NCBI RefSeq assembly: GCF_024609805.1 | Contig: NZ_JANFVR010000001.1 | Coordinates: 1 to 60,122 of the forward strand | DNA from: Tahibacter caeni | GTDB taxonomy: Bacteria > Pseudomonadota > Gammaproteobacteria > Xanthomonadales > Rhodanobacteraceae | DNA length: 60,122 nucleotides | Reading direction: 5' to 3' | Shown: piece by piece, positions 1 to 8,152 of the stretch | Numbering within the stretch: position 1 is the stretch's first letter | How the letters are laid out: each line of letters starts with the position of its first letter | Program-made: the position numbers and the translations under genes | Notes under the pieces: model-generated | The model's input: the letters and a program-made list of their open reading frames with translations, nothing else | Databases searched by the model: none | What the model was told of the DNA's origin: nothing

Positions 1-129
1 CTCGACGCGCTGGCCGCGGCCGGCCAGGTCCGCACGTTCGGCCGCGGCCGCGCGCGGCGCTGGATGATTCCGGCGCTGCCCGGATTCGCGACGATCTTGT
101 TACTCCCGGCGCCGCCGCCCGACGAGTGA
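1..129 (+). CDS. C-terminal tail of a possible winged-helix regulator (5' partial)
   Basis: An open frame enters from the left edge and stops at TGA 127-129. The 42 visible residues run from LDALAAAGQVRTFGRGRARR to a hydrophobic LPGFATILLLP stretch and end in PPPDE. The basic GRGRARRW segment followed by a proline-rich strand resembles the end of winged-helix (ArsR-like) regulators that I associate with propeller-type partner genes, but too little is visible to be sure. The next gene starts 36 bases downstream on the same strand, so the two are probably co-transcribed. The family call is an inference. Confidence 0.4.
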   Translation, partial: LDALAAAGQVRTFGRGRARRWMIPALPGFATILLLPAPPPDE

Positions 130-164
130 TCATTTCCCTACCTTTCCGCCGCAGGAGCCGCGCC

Positions 165-845
165 ATGAATCGACCGACCGCCGAAATCCTCCGCGAATAC
201 GGCCCGTTCGCCGACGGCGGCAACGTCGGCGGCGTGACCTACGACGGCCGTCGGGTCTGGTTCGCGGCCGGCAATGCGCTGAACACGCTCGATCCGGACA
301 GCGGCGCGATGCGGCGCGCGCTCGAGGTCGCCGCGCATGCGGGCACCGCGTTCGACGGCGAACATCTGTTCCAGATCGCCGAGGACCGCATCCACAAGAT
401 CGATCCGCACAGCGGCCGCGTGCTCGCGACGATTCCGGCGCCCGGCGGCGGCGGCGATTCGGGCATGGCCTGGGCCGAAGGCTCTCTCTGGGTCGGCCAC
501 TATCGCGAACGCAAGATCTATCAGGTCGATCCCGACACCGGTGCCGTGCTGCGCACGCTCGAATCGAACCGCTTCGTGACCGGCGTGACCTGGGTCGACG
601 GCGAACTCTGGCATGCGACCTGGGAAAACGACGAGAGCGAACTGCGCCGCGTCGACGCGGACAGCGGCGAAGTGCTCGAAAGCCTGCAGATGCCGGCGGG
701 CACCTACGTGTCCGGCCTCGAATCCGACGGCGCCGACCGCTTCTTCTGCGGCGGCGGACCGAGCGGCAAGATCCGCGCGGTCAAGCGGCCGCGACGCACG
801 CGTGCTGCGGCCGCAGCGCACGGCGCCGGCGGCAGGAAAGCCTGA
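165..845 (+). CDS. Beta-propeller protein of the glutamine-cyclotransferase / Vgb-like type
   Basis: The product is 226 aa. It is built from about five repeats of roughly 40-45 residues with the recurring pattern DGRRVWF...LDPDSG, DGEHLFQI...IDPHSG, EGSLWVGHY...VDPDTG and DGELWHATW...VDADSG, typical of propeller blades. There is no signal peptide, so it is probably cytoplasmic. The frame is open further upstream from GTG 126, but ATG 165 is preferred because a GCAGGAG ribosome-binding site lies 7 bases before it. The last 25 residues are Arg/Ala-rich and outside the repeats. No catalytic function can be assigned from sequence. It follows a probable regulator gene, which may respond to the same signal. 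Confidence 0.6.
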   Translation: MNRPTAEILREYGPFADGGNVGGVTYDGRRVWFAAGNALNTLDPDSGAMRRALEVAAHAGTAFDGEHLFQIAEDRIHKIDPHSGRVLATIPAPGGGGDSGMAWAEGSLWVGHYRERKIYQVDPDTGAVLRTLESNRFVTGVTWVDGELWHATWENDESELRRVDADSGEVLESLQMPAGTYVSGLESDGADRFFCGGGPSGKIRAVKRPRRTRAAAAAHGAGGRKA

Positions 846-942
846 GGCCGGACACCGTCGGCCGGGAGCCGGCAATCGGCTGCCGCTTCATCCGGCCGCA
901 ACGATCCGGGCGTGCCGAAAAACACGAACGCTGCTCGGAATA

Positions 943-972
943 CCGATGCCGGAGGCGATACCCCGGCATCGG
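943..972. repeat. Perfect hairpin between convergent genes
   Basis: CCGATGCCGG (943-952) pairs perfectly with CCGGCATCGG (963-972) around a 10-base loop. It sits between the convergent propeller gene and DJ-1/PfpI gene, where a terminator is expected, but neither side has a T-run, so it is recorded as a hairpin that may slow or end transcription. Confidence 0.35.
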
Positions 973-1003
973 CTCGCAGACATCCGGGATGCCCGCACCG
1001 TCG

Positions 1004-1819
1004 TCACTTTCCCGCGGGTTTCGCGAGCAGTTGATCGCGTATCGCCGCGCCGACGCCGGCGGCCGACTGCGGGTTCTGTCCCGTGACGAGGCGCCCGTCG
1101 ACGACGACCTTGGCCGTCCAGTCCGGGGCCGCGTGATGCGTCGCGCCGCGCTGCGTCAACGTCGTCGCGAGCAGGAACGGCACGACCTTGTCGAGCTTGA
1201 CCGCGCGTTCCTCGCTGTCGGTGAACGCGCTGACGTTCCTGCCGGCCACGAGATAGGATCCGTCGGCGAGCTTCACGTTGACCAGCGCCGCGGGACCGTG
1301 GCAGACCGCGCCGACGACGCCGCCGGCCTCGTAAATCGCCTGTGTCACGCGCGGCACGTCGGGGCTCGTCGGAAAATCCCACATCGCGCCGTGGCCGCCG
1401 GCGAAGAAGACCGCCGAATACCTCGCCGCCTCGACCTCGGCCACGCGCTGCGTGTGACGCACCGCATCGCGGAACGCCGCATCGTTCCAGTAGCGCGCAT
1501 TGATCGCGTCCTTGAGGTCCAGTCCGTCGACGGGCGGTTCGCCGCCCTGAATCGACGCGAACTCGACCGCGATGCCGGCTTCCTGCAGCTCGGCCAGCGG
1601 ATGCGTGACTTCGCCGAGGTAATAGCCGGTCGCCTCGCCGGTGCTGCCCTTGGTGCCATGGCTGGTCAGGACGAACAGGACGGGCTTGATGTCGGAACGG
1701 GGGGCAGCGCTCATGGTTTCGATACCTTTTTCGGGTTGGGAATCGACCGGCGTCCTGGCCGGAACCGGGGCGGCGATCGCGAACAGCAACAGGGGCAGCA
1801 CGTGGCGCAGGAGCTTCAT
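1004..1819 (-). CDS. Secreted DJ-1/PfpI family protein (type 1 glutamine amidotransferase-like)
   Basis: The product is 271 aa. Residues 1-21 form a signal peptide (MKLLRHVLPLLLFAIAAPVPA), then a DJ-1/PfpI domain from about residue 46. The nucleophile elbow is GAVCHGPAAL with Cys173-His174, and GGHGAMWDFP near 141 is the usual preceding loop. This arrangement matches the HchA/Hsp31-like branch, whose members act as glyoxalase III or deglycase-type enzymes; the exact reaction here is not known. A longer frame exists upstream, but ATG 1819 gives the signal peptide and has a GGAAGA-like site before it. It is transcribed divergently from a LysR regulator, which is the likely controller. A periplasmic location is unusual for this branch. 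Confidence 0.8.
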   Translation of the reverse strand: MKLLRHVLPLLLFAIAAPVPARTPVDSQPEKGIETMSAAPRSDIKPVLFVLTSHGTKGSTGEATGYYLGEVTHPLAELQEAGIAVEFASIQGGEPPVDGLDLKDAINARYWNDAAFRDAVRHTQRVAEVEAARYSAVFFAGGHGAMWDFPTSPDVPRVTQAIYEAGGVVGAVCHGPAALVNVKLADGSYLVAGRNVSAFTDSEERAVKLDKVVPFLLATTLTQRGATHHAAPDWTAKVVVDGRLVTGQNPQSAAGVGAAIRDQLLAKPAGK

Positions 1820-1840
1820 CGAGGTCTTCCGGATCGAACA

Positions 1841-1907
1841 CGGGAACGCACTGTATTGCGGCCATCCGAGTCGATAAATTAGCCACCAGGACATTCATTC
1901 GTTCCCG
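1841..1907. promoter_or_regulatory. Inverted repeat in the DJ-1 / LysR divergent promoter region
   Basis: CGGGAACG (1841-1848) is repeated in inverse orientation as CGTTCCCG (1900-1907), 51 bases apart in the 98-bp divergent intergenic region. LysR regulators usually bind palindromic sites in such regions, so this is a candidate operator; half-site identity is the only evidence. Confidence 0.3.
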
Positions 1908-1917
1908 GGAAGACAAG

Positions 1918-2844
1918 ATGAGCCGCCAATTCGACTACCTCGACGACGTCGAAGCGTTCCTGGCCGTGGCCGAGCACGGCTCGTTCACGGCCGGCGCGGT
2001 CGCGCTGTCGACGACGGCTTCGGTGCTCAGCCGCGCCGTCACGCGGCTCGAAGCGCGGCTCGGCAACCAACTGCTGCGCCGCACGACGCGGCGGCTCGGA
2101 CTGACCGAGGCCGGCCGGCTCTACCTCGAACAGGTGCGCACCGCGTTCCATCTGCTCGACGAAGCCGAGCGCGACGCCCAGGGCCAGCAGGCCGAGCTCA
2201 AGGGACGCGTGCGCCTGAGCGTGCCGACGACCTACGGCCACTACCGGCTGCCGCCGCTGCTCGCGCGGTTCGCGCGCCGGCATCCGGACGTCCGGATCGA
2301 GCTCAACATCACGAACCGCAACGTCGATCTCGTCGCCGAAGGCTTCGACCTCGCGATACGCCTGGGCCAGCTGCCCGACAGCGGGCTCGTCGCGCGCAAA
2401 CTGGAAGATGCCGCATTGTGCCTCGTGGCCTCGCCGGGGTACCTGCGCGAAGCCGGAACGCCGCAGACCCTCGACGATCTGCGCCGCCATGCCTGCCTGC
2501 CCTTCGTCATGCCGAGCACGGGCCGCATCGCCGCGTGGGCGTTCAAGGATGGAGAGAGCGACATCGACTGGCTGCCGTCGTCGGCGCTCCTGGTATCCGA
2601 CGACGTGCTCGGCGTCGTGTCGCTGGCCCGGCACGGCCTCGGCATCTGCCAGAGCTACGACTTCATCGTCCGCGAGCCGATCGCACGCGGCGATCTCGTC
2701 GAACTGCTGCCGCAGTTGCGCGGACGCACGCGGCCGTTCTCGATCGTCTACGCGCCGCATCGCCGCCAGTCGGCGGCGGCGCGGGCGCTGATCGCCGTGT
2801 TGACGGCGACGACCGAAGCATCCGCTCCGGCAGCGCACGCCTGA
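1918..2844 (+). CDS. LysR-family transcriptional regulator
   Basis: The product is 308 aa, the normal length. The winged helix-turn-helix spans about residues 5-65 (AFLAVAEHGSFTAGAVALST...VSRAVTRLEARLG, with the family-typical RRTTRRLGLTEAG). A LysR substrate-binding domain follows from about residue 92 (GRVRLSVPTTYG) to the end. The ATG directly follows the divergent DJ-1/PfpI gene region, the classical LysR arrangement, so it probably regulates that gene and itself. The effector is unknown. The domain composition resembles the CrgA-like regulators that control redox or aromatic-stress genes. Confidence 0.9.
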   Translation: MSRQFDYLDDVEAFLAVAEHGSFTAGAVALSTTASVLSRAVTRLEARLGNQLLRRTTRRLGLTEAGRLYLEQVRTAFHLLDEAERDAQGQQAELKGRVRLSVPTTYGHYRLPPLLARFARRHPDVRIELNITNRNVDLVAEGFDLAIRLGQLPDSGLVARKLEDAALCLVASPGYLREAGTPQTLDDLRRHACLPFVMPSTGRIAAWAFKDGESDIDWLPSSALLVSDDVLGVVSLARHGLGICQSYDFIVREPIARGDLVELLPQLRGRTRPFSIVYAPHRRQSAAARALIAVLTATTEASAPAAHA

Positions 2845-3046
2845 CCGCCGCGATCGCCGCCGGACCAGGCAGCGGTCCGTCGCATTCGCCGCTGTCGCGG
2901 CATGGTGACGGCGATCCCGGCGATTGCGCGACGACGGCCGCGAGCCTCGCCCCGGCGCCCCCGGCGCGCAGGCCGTCGGCAATCGACGGCATCGGGCACG
3001 CCCTGCGCACTCGCGCCCGCGCCGCCAGCTCGACGATCTCGCGACC

Positions 3047-3853
3047 TCAGGCCGCCAGCCGGTAGTAAGGCAAGATCAGCGTAGGCACGAAACCCAGCTG
3101 TTGCGCGAGTTCGTGCGACGCGACGTTCTCGCGCCGGCAGGACCATACCGGCGTGATGCCGGATTGCACCAGTTCGCCCACCATCCGCGCCGCGACGGCC
3201 CGTCCCAGTCCTTGCCGCCGCGCGGCGGCGAAGGTCTCTATGCCGAGCTCGAGTTCGTCGCCGCTGCGGAACGAGGTGAAGGCGATCGCGCCGACGCTGC
3301 CGTCGCGCTCGGCGCACCAGCCGCCGCCCGCGGCGAGGAACTGGTCCGCATCGCGCCAGAAATGCGCCGGCACCACGCTGCCGGCGAGCGCGAAATCCGA
3401 TGCGACGGCGCGGCGCAACTGCCAGCCGGCCGCCACCGCCGCCGGAGTACGCGCGAGGAAGCACGCCGCGTCGAAACGGAAATTGACCCGCGCGTACCGC
3501 GTGCAGGGCGCCGATTCGTCGGCACCCTCGGCCGGCACGGCGCCGAGCGCGCGGTCCCACGGCAGCGTGTCCCAGCGCGGATCGACCTGCAGCCACTCCG
3601 CGCGCCCGCGATACGCGCCTGCGCGCAGATGCGCGACGACCGCGTCGAAAGCCTCGTCGACGGCCTCGCCCCAGACCAGGGACATGCCGTAAGGATGCAG
3701 CGCATGCAGCACGCGCGGCGCCGACGCGCGGTCGCCCACGAGCGTTCCGTCGACCTTGCCGTCGAGCACGGCCCGCGCGAAGCCGGTATTGAGGCCCAGG
3801 CGATCCAGCGAAGCCAGCGCCGCACACATCGCGTCCGCGTCGAGCCGGATCAC
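3047..3853 (-). CDS. GNAT-family N-acetyltransferase
   Basis: The product is 268 aa with two halves. The N-terminal half (HPYGMSLVWGEAVDEAFDAV, about 53-72) resembles the N-terminal domain of the GNAT_acetyltran family (PF12746 type). The C-terminal half is the acetyl-CoA binding GNAT fold, with the RRQGLGRAVAARMVGEL signature near 212-228 matching the Q/RxxGxG/A motif and an ASHELAQQLGF helix after it. The substrate is unknown. It stands alone: about 200 bases from the convergent LysR gene and about 350 bases from the YCII gene. Confidence 0.8.
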   Translation of the reverse strand: MIRLDADAMCAALASLDRLGLNTGFARAVLDGKVDGTLVGDRASAPRVLHALHPYGMSLVWGEAVDEAFDAVVAHLRAGAYRGRAEWLQVDPRWDTLPWDRALGAVPAEGADESAPCTRYARVNFRFDAACFLARTPAAVAAGWQLRRAVASDFALAGSVVPAHFWRDADQFLAAGGGWCAERDGSVGAIAFTSFRSGDELELGIETFAAARRQGLGRAVAARMVGELVQSGITPVWSCRRENVASHELAQQLGFVPTLILPYYRLAA

Positions 3854-4206
3854 GCCGCGCTCCGCAGGATTGCGCGGCCAACGGGATTGGCGATGGCCGA
3901 CAGGGCCGCTGCCGTCGCCATGCTTTTTTTCGACAAGCGTTCAGTCCGTTACGGAAAGCCGGGAAAGGCGAGCGTCGACGGCTCCGCACGCGGCGCCGTC
4001 GGTCGCGCCTCAGGATACAGCAGCCGGCCGGGACTTCGCTTCGCGGTCGAACCCGCGAGTACGCGCGACCGCAGGGATCAATCCGGCGACACCGTCGATG
4101 CCTGTCATGCGTCCCGTCGAGCGCGCATTCGCCGTCGCCATGCGGCCGCGATGCGACAGCGACCGATGCGCCGATTTTCACCATCGACGCTTCTGCGGTC
4201 GCCTGT
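3854..4206. other. Intergenic region with no gene seen
   Basis: These 353 bases separate the GNAT gene from the YCII gene. No frame with convincing codon use, no RNA gene and no T-tailed hairpin was found. It probably includes the GNAT promoter and the YCII 3' end. Confidence 0.4.
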
Positions 4207-4602
4207 TTACCGGCCCGGCGCGGCGTCGTGGTCCGGCAGCAACTCCGCCAGCTCGTACAGCGGCCGGATCTCGATCTCGCTCGGTCCGGGCATCGGATTC
4301 GGACAGCGCTCGACCCAGGCGACGGCCTCGTCCATGTCCTTGACCTGCCAGAGCCAGAAACCCGCTACGAGTTCGCGCGTCTCGGCGAAAGGCCCGTCGA
4401 CGACCGTGCGGCGGGTGCCGTCGAACGCGATGCGCTTGCCCTGCGAGGACGGCGTCAGGCCGTCGGCGGCGAGCAGGATGCCGGCCGCGGCGAGTTCGTC
4501 GTTGAACCGGCCCATCGCTTCGAGCGACGCCATCGTTTCGGCGCCGGGCTCGAAACCCTTTTCGCTGTCTTCGGTTGCCTTTACCAGCACCATGACGCGC
4601 AT
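4207..4602 (-). CDS. YCII-related protein
   Basis: The product is 131 aa and begins MRVMVLVKATEDSEKG. It has the alpha/beta YCII fold organisation seen in small PhnB/DGPF-type proteins: an initial strand, a helix MASLEAMGRFNDELAAAGIL, the DGLTPS loop, a GPFAETRELVAGFWLWQVKD segment and a final EIRPLYELAEL strand. DGPF-like proteins are often linked to ECF sigma factors and have no settled biochemical role; no sigma gene is adjacent here. ATG 4602 is preceded by an excellent AAGGAGG site, which fixes the start although the frame stays open upstream. Confidence 0.85.
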   Translation of the reverse strand: MRVMVLVKATEDSEKGFEPGAETMASLEAMGRFNDELAAAGILLAADGLTPSSQGKRIAFDGTRRTVVDGPFAETRELVAGFWLWQVKDMDEAVAWVERCPNPMPGPSEIEIRPLYELAELLPDHDAAPGR

Positions 4603-4873
4603 CGTCTGCCTCCTTCGTTCAAATCGGCCGCATCGGCCTGACACGGGAACGACGAACGGGACTGCCGGAAATCGACAGCGCAGCCGGAACGAAAACCGCA
4701 GACGGCCGTCCCGACAGGCCGCCGAGACGCGGCAGCCGCAAGTCCGTCCCTGCATTTGACTTGCATCAGTAGACATCGCCGGCCGTTGGTATCCAATCGC
4801 CCACAGCGGGCGCGACGACGCCGATCCGCCCGCGCCGACCGTTCGCCGGTGCGAACGACTGCGACGGTGCCAC

Positions 4874-6220
4874 ATGCGAAACCTCAAGCGCGCGTTCTGG
4901 ACGATCCTGGCTGTCCTGGTCCTGCTTTGGCTCGTCGCCGAACCGGGCGTGTTCCAGTCGGCCACGTTCTTCGCCCTGCGCAGCGCCATGGTGCAACTGA
5001 CCGGCGTCGTCGCGATCGGCTGCATGAGCCTCGCCCTGCTGCTGGCGCTGCGGCCGCTCTGGCCGCAGGCCTGGCTCGGCGGCCTCGACAAGATGTACCG
5101 CCTGCATAAGTGGCTGGGCATCTCGGCGCTGGTCGTCTCCGTCATTCATTGGCTCTGGGCGAAGGGACCGAAATGGGCGGTCGGCTGGGGCTGGCTCGAA
5201 CGCCCGGCGCGCGGCGCGCGCAAGGCGATCGAGAATCCGCTGGCGGCCTGGCTGTCGGACCGGCGCGGACTGGCCGAAGACCTCGGCGAATGGGCGTTCT
5301 ATGCCGTCGTGGCGCTGATTGCCGTCGCGCTGATTCGCCGGTTCCCGTACCGGCTGTTCTACAAGACGCATCGCCTGTTGGCCGTCGCCTATCTGGTGCT
5401 GGCGTTCCACTCCGTCGTGCTGATGAATTTCAGCTACTGGTCGTCGCCGCTGGGCTGGCTGACGGCCCTGCTGCTCGCCGGCGCGATCTGGGCGGCGCTC
5501 GTGACGCTGGTCCGCCGGATCGGCGCGGGCCGCCGCGTGCAGGGCACGATCACGGCCATGCACTATTTCGCCGGCGTGAAAGCGCTGGAGATCGAGACCC
5601 GGACACCCGGCTGGCCGGGCCATCGGACCGGACAGTTCGCGTTCGTCACCTCGGATGCGGCGGAAGGCGCCCATCCCTATACCATCGCCTCGAGCTGGCG
5701 CACGGACAGTTCCCGGATCACCTTCGTGGTCAAGGAGCTCGGCGACCACACCCGGCGCCTGCGCGAGAAGCTGCGCGTCGGGCAGACGGTGACGATCGAA
5801 GGGCCGTACGGGTGCTTCACGTTCGACGACGGCCACACGCGCCAGATCTGGATCGGCGGCGGCATCGGCATCACGCCCTTCATCGGACGCATGCAGCACA
5901 TGGCGCTGGAAACGAACCCGGACTGGCCCGCGGACCAGCAGGTCGATCTGTTCCACACCACCGCGGAAGTCGACGAGGAAGCGCTGGCCAGGCTCGCCGC
6001 CGACGCGAAGTCCGCGGAAGTGCGGCTGCACGTGCTGATCGACGCGCGCGACGGCCGGCTGACCGGCGAGCGCCTGCGCGCTGCCGTTCCCGACTGGCGC
6101 GAGGCGAGCATCTGGTTCTGCGGACCGGCGGGCTTCGGCGAGGCCCTGAAACGCGATCTGGCGGCCCAGGGATTTCCGGTGGAACGGCATTTCCATCAGG
6201 AGCTTTTCGCGATGCGCTAG
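4874..6220 (+). CDS. Ferric-reductase-like transmembrane flavocytochrome
   Basis: The product is 448 aa. The first 200 residues hold about six membrane segments with two histidine pairs, His78/His92 and His165/His178, spaced 14 and 13 residues apart as expected for two b-type hemes. The C-terminal half is a ferredoxin-NADP reductase module: an FAD-binding HPYTIASSW motif near 261, a phosphate-binding GPYGCF loop, the NAD(P)-binding GGGIGITPFIGRM motif near 325 and a CGPAGF motif near 415. It should move electrons from NAD(P)H across the inner membrane to an acceptor such as ferric iron. Family members include Fre/NOX-type reductases; the acceptor is not evident. It is flanked by genes on the opposite strand, so it is probably monocistronic. 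Confidence 0.85.
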   Translation: MRNLKRAFWTILAVLVLLWLVAEPGVFQSATFFALRSAMVQLTGVVAIGCMSLALLLALRPLWPQAWLGGLDKMYRLHKWLGISALVVSVIHWLWAKGPKWAVGWGWLERPARGARKAIENPLAAWLSDRRGLAEDLGEWAFYAVVALIAVALIRRFPYRLFYKTHRLLAVAYLVLAFHSVVLMNFSYWSSPLGWLTALLLAGAIWAALVTLVRRIGAGRRVQGTITAMHYFAGVKALEIETRTPGWPGHRTGQFAFVTSDAAEGAHPYTIASSWRTDSSRITFVVKELGDHTRRLREKLRVGQTVTIEGPYGCFTFDDGHTRQIWIGGGIGITPFIGRMQHMALETNPDWPADQQVDLFHTTAEVDEEALARLAADAKSAEVRLHVLIDARDGRLTGERLRAAVPDWREASIWFCGPAGFGEALKRDLAAQGFPVERHFHQELFAMR

Positions 6221-6365
6221 GAACGGCGACGAAGGGCGATCGGGCAGCACATCGGATACGGCGGGTGCCCAGGGCGCTATCGCCGGTCGACAGGCACGAT
6301 CGATCGGACGTCGTCCGCGGCATATTCCTCGGCCAGCCCCATGCCGCACATCGTCGACGTGCCGT

Positions 6366-6403
6366 GAGCCGCCGGGGGCCGGCCAAGATCAGCCCGGCGG
6401 CTC
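6366..6403. repeat. Perfect inverted repeat downstream of the ferric-reductase gene
   Basis: GAGCCGCCGGG (6366-6376) and CCCGGCGGCTC (6393-6403) form an 11-bp stem with a 16-base loop, in the 235-bp space between two convergent genes. There is no T-run. It may act as a transcript end or be a dispersed palindromic repeat. Confidence 0.35.
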
Positions 6404-6455
6404 GCGCACTCATCGGGAACTGCGGTTCGGCCCCCGGCAAAGAGCGCTGCTCTTC

Positions 6456-7091
6456 TCATTGGTCGTTCCCTTCGCCCGTCGAGGCGGCGATCGCTGCCTG
6501 TGTCGCATCCAGGACGGCGCCGCGACCGTCCACAAGGGCGATTTCGATGCCAGCCGACGTACAGCGCCCAGCCAGCCGCTTGGCCAAGCGCAGCGTGACG
6601 TCGGTCAGGGGAACTACGGCGACCTGACGTCCCTGGGGCGGCGTCGCCATCAACAGCCCGACTGCCTCGCAAAGGCCGCGACGGAGCCGCGACACCTGAC
6701 CCGAATGCCGCGTGTTGATGATGCCGCCCTTGCACTCCGCCAACAGCACGCGGTCGCCGAGCTGCGCGACGACGTCGCCGACGCCCGATTTCGGATGGAC
6801 CGTTACGCTCTGGTTCGTCGCGCTTCGATAGACGCCGCCGTAAGCAGTGCTGCCCAGCCTCGAGGCCTTGATGAAACCTCTGCGTCCAAGCCACTCGCCG
6901 AAATCGAATTGCTTTCCGTGCTCACCGTCTGGGTGGATATGGACATCGTGTGCGCCTTGCGTGCGAAGCAGGTGCATGGCGTAGGCGAGCATGACCGCCC
7001 CCTCATGAAGATGCTGCTCATGGGAGCCGCCCGACTTTCCGACGCGATTCGGCGGCGGCTCCAGAACCGTGACGAGATCATCGAAGTCCAA
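6456..7091 (-). CDS. Uncharacterised protein with a PD-(D/E)XK nuclease signature
   Basis: The product is 211 aa and I do not recognise its family. Residues 101-123 contain an Asp106 followed 13 residues later by Glu119-Cys-Lys121 in a hydrophobic strand (VLLAECKGG), the D-(X)12-ExK core of restriction-endonuclease-like folds. Glu30 lies in an N-terminal helix and Gln132 in a helix after the core, both common positions in the fold. The region around 49-70 is His/Asp-rich. The start is probably TTG 7091, because GGGGGAGAAGAA precedes it and the next in-frame ATG would remove Glu30. Base composition is visibly less GC-extreme than in neighbouring core genes. It could be an orphan nuclease of a defence or repair system. 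Confidence 0.5.
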   Translation of the reverse strand: MDFDDLVTVLEPPPNRVGKSGGSHEQHLHEGAVMLAYAMHLLRTQGAHDVHIHPDGEHGKQFDFGEWLGRRGFIKASRLGSTAYGGVYRSATNQSVTVHPKSGVGDVVAQLGDRVLLAECKGGIINTRHSGQVSRLRRGLCEAVGLLMATPPQGRQVAVVPLTDVTLRLAKRLAGRCTSAGIEIALVDGRGAVLDATQAAIAASTGEGNDQ

Positions 7092-7251
7092 TTCTTCTCC
7101 CCCCGGTTAGCTGACATCACCAGGATAAGTCATGGCCGGCTTTCAGGCCGGGCAACCTTGCCTGGCAAAGAAATCGCATCGAGGTTGTCTGCGATCCCGG
7201 GAAGTTCGCGCTACTCTTGCGGCCGCGGCTCGCCGACCGCCAGCGTTCGGG

Positions 7252-7539
7252 ATGATCATGGGAAAGATCGCCGTCAACTCGGTGTTGCTGGTTGCTCTCG
7301 TCCTTCCGGTCGCGGCGTTCCTGCTGTTGTCTTCGCGCACGAATCTGAGCGCCCTGCCCGCGGCCGCCATTTCCGTTGCTTCCGGATGGGCGTTGAACGT
7401 GACGTGGGCCGCTGCTGCCGATCCACGGAACACGGAGAACTACCGCCCGATCGCGCTGCGTTTTGGCTGGGCATGCCCGGCAGTCCTGGTGCTTGCGACC
7501 TGGGCAATCCTGCACTTCTTTTTCCACACTTCCACATGA
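7252..7539 (+). CDS. Small two-helix membrane protein
   Basis: The product is 95 aa. Two hydrophobic helices are visible: residues about 7-25 (AVNSVLLVALVLPVAAFLLL) and about 72-90 (WACPAVLVLATWAILHFFF). The connecting loop contains NVTWAAAADPRNTENYRP. The frame extends upstream to 7132, but that part is Arg-rich and lacks the character of a protein; ATG 7252 or ATG 7258 are better starts. It is divergent from the nuclease-like gene and followed by another gene of unknown function on the same strand. No function can be assigned. Confidence 0.5.
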   Translation: MIMGKIAVNSVLLVALVLPVAAFLLLSSRTNLSALPAAAISVASGWALNVTWAAAADPRNTENYRPIALRFGWACPAVLVLATWAILHFFFHTST

Positions 7540-7655
7540 GACCAACAGGTGACCCAGGTCGATTCGCGTCGTTCCGGCCGAGCCGTGGCAGGTAAAAGGT
7601 CCGCTGCGGCCTGGCCTGCCCTAGGTTGGGCGCCCTGATCTGGCGCCGGCTTCCG

Positions 7656-8078
7656 ATGGCTGGTCCTCGCGATCTTCAAGGAATCGACGCCGCATGGCTC
7701 GCCGCCGATGCCACCGGGCAAGTCGCCGTCTTTACCACGGGCGGTGAGGGACCCGTGCCGGAGTCGGCCGTCGAGTCCGGCGAGGAGTCGGCTCTTGCGC
7801 TCCCGGAAATATCCGGCTTCGACTTGCTGACGCACGTCCACCGCCCCGACGACTTCATTGCGTTCGCCAGGCGCGGGCTGTTCGCCTATGACTGGTCGGA
7901 CGTCCACCGCCCCTACTCCCAAGTACTCGGCGGATACGAGCTCCAGGCCCGTCCTCTGCGACTGCGGCATCTGACCGAGCTCCCGGCTCCGCTGCAGGCC
8001 ATGGCTGCAGCGACCCGGCTCCCGGGTGTACTGTTCGGCATCTCGCTCGTGGTTCCGGTCCGGTTGGCCGGCGCCTGA
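7656..8078 (+). CDS. Conserved-looking hypothetical protein
   Basis: The product is 140 aa. It starts MAGPRDLQGIDAAWLAADAT and contains GQVAVFTTGGEGPVPESA, a central HRPDDFIAFARRGLFAYDWS segment and a C-terminal YELQARPLRL strand. The alternation of strands and a single helix suggests a small soluble alpha/beta domain. Similar proteins, as far as I recall, are scattered in xanthomonads and pseudomonads and may include immunity-like proteins, but no reliable function is known to me. The frame is open from TTG 7626; ATG 7656 is preferred. It is part of the less GC-extreme 6.4-8.1 kb stretch. Confidence 0.55.
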   Translation: MAGPRDLQGIDAAWLAADATGQVAVFTTGGEGPVPESAVESGEESALALPEISGFDLLTHVHRPDDFIAFARRGLFAYDWSDVHRPYSQVLGGYELQARPLRLRHLTELPAPLQAMAAATRLPGVLFGISLVVPVRLAGA

Positions 8079-8152
8079 CGATTCATTCACGCCGCGGCCT
8101 CTTCGGGGCCTGCTCTGACCAGGCGTCGGGCGCCTGAACCGGGTTTCGCGAT

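Noticed and set aside
6277-6348. A minus-strand frame MCGMGLAEEYAADDVRSIVP of about 24 codons after the ferric-reductase gene.
   Set aside because: Too short, without a ribosome-binding site or recognised domain; it could equally be chance.
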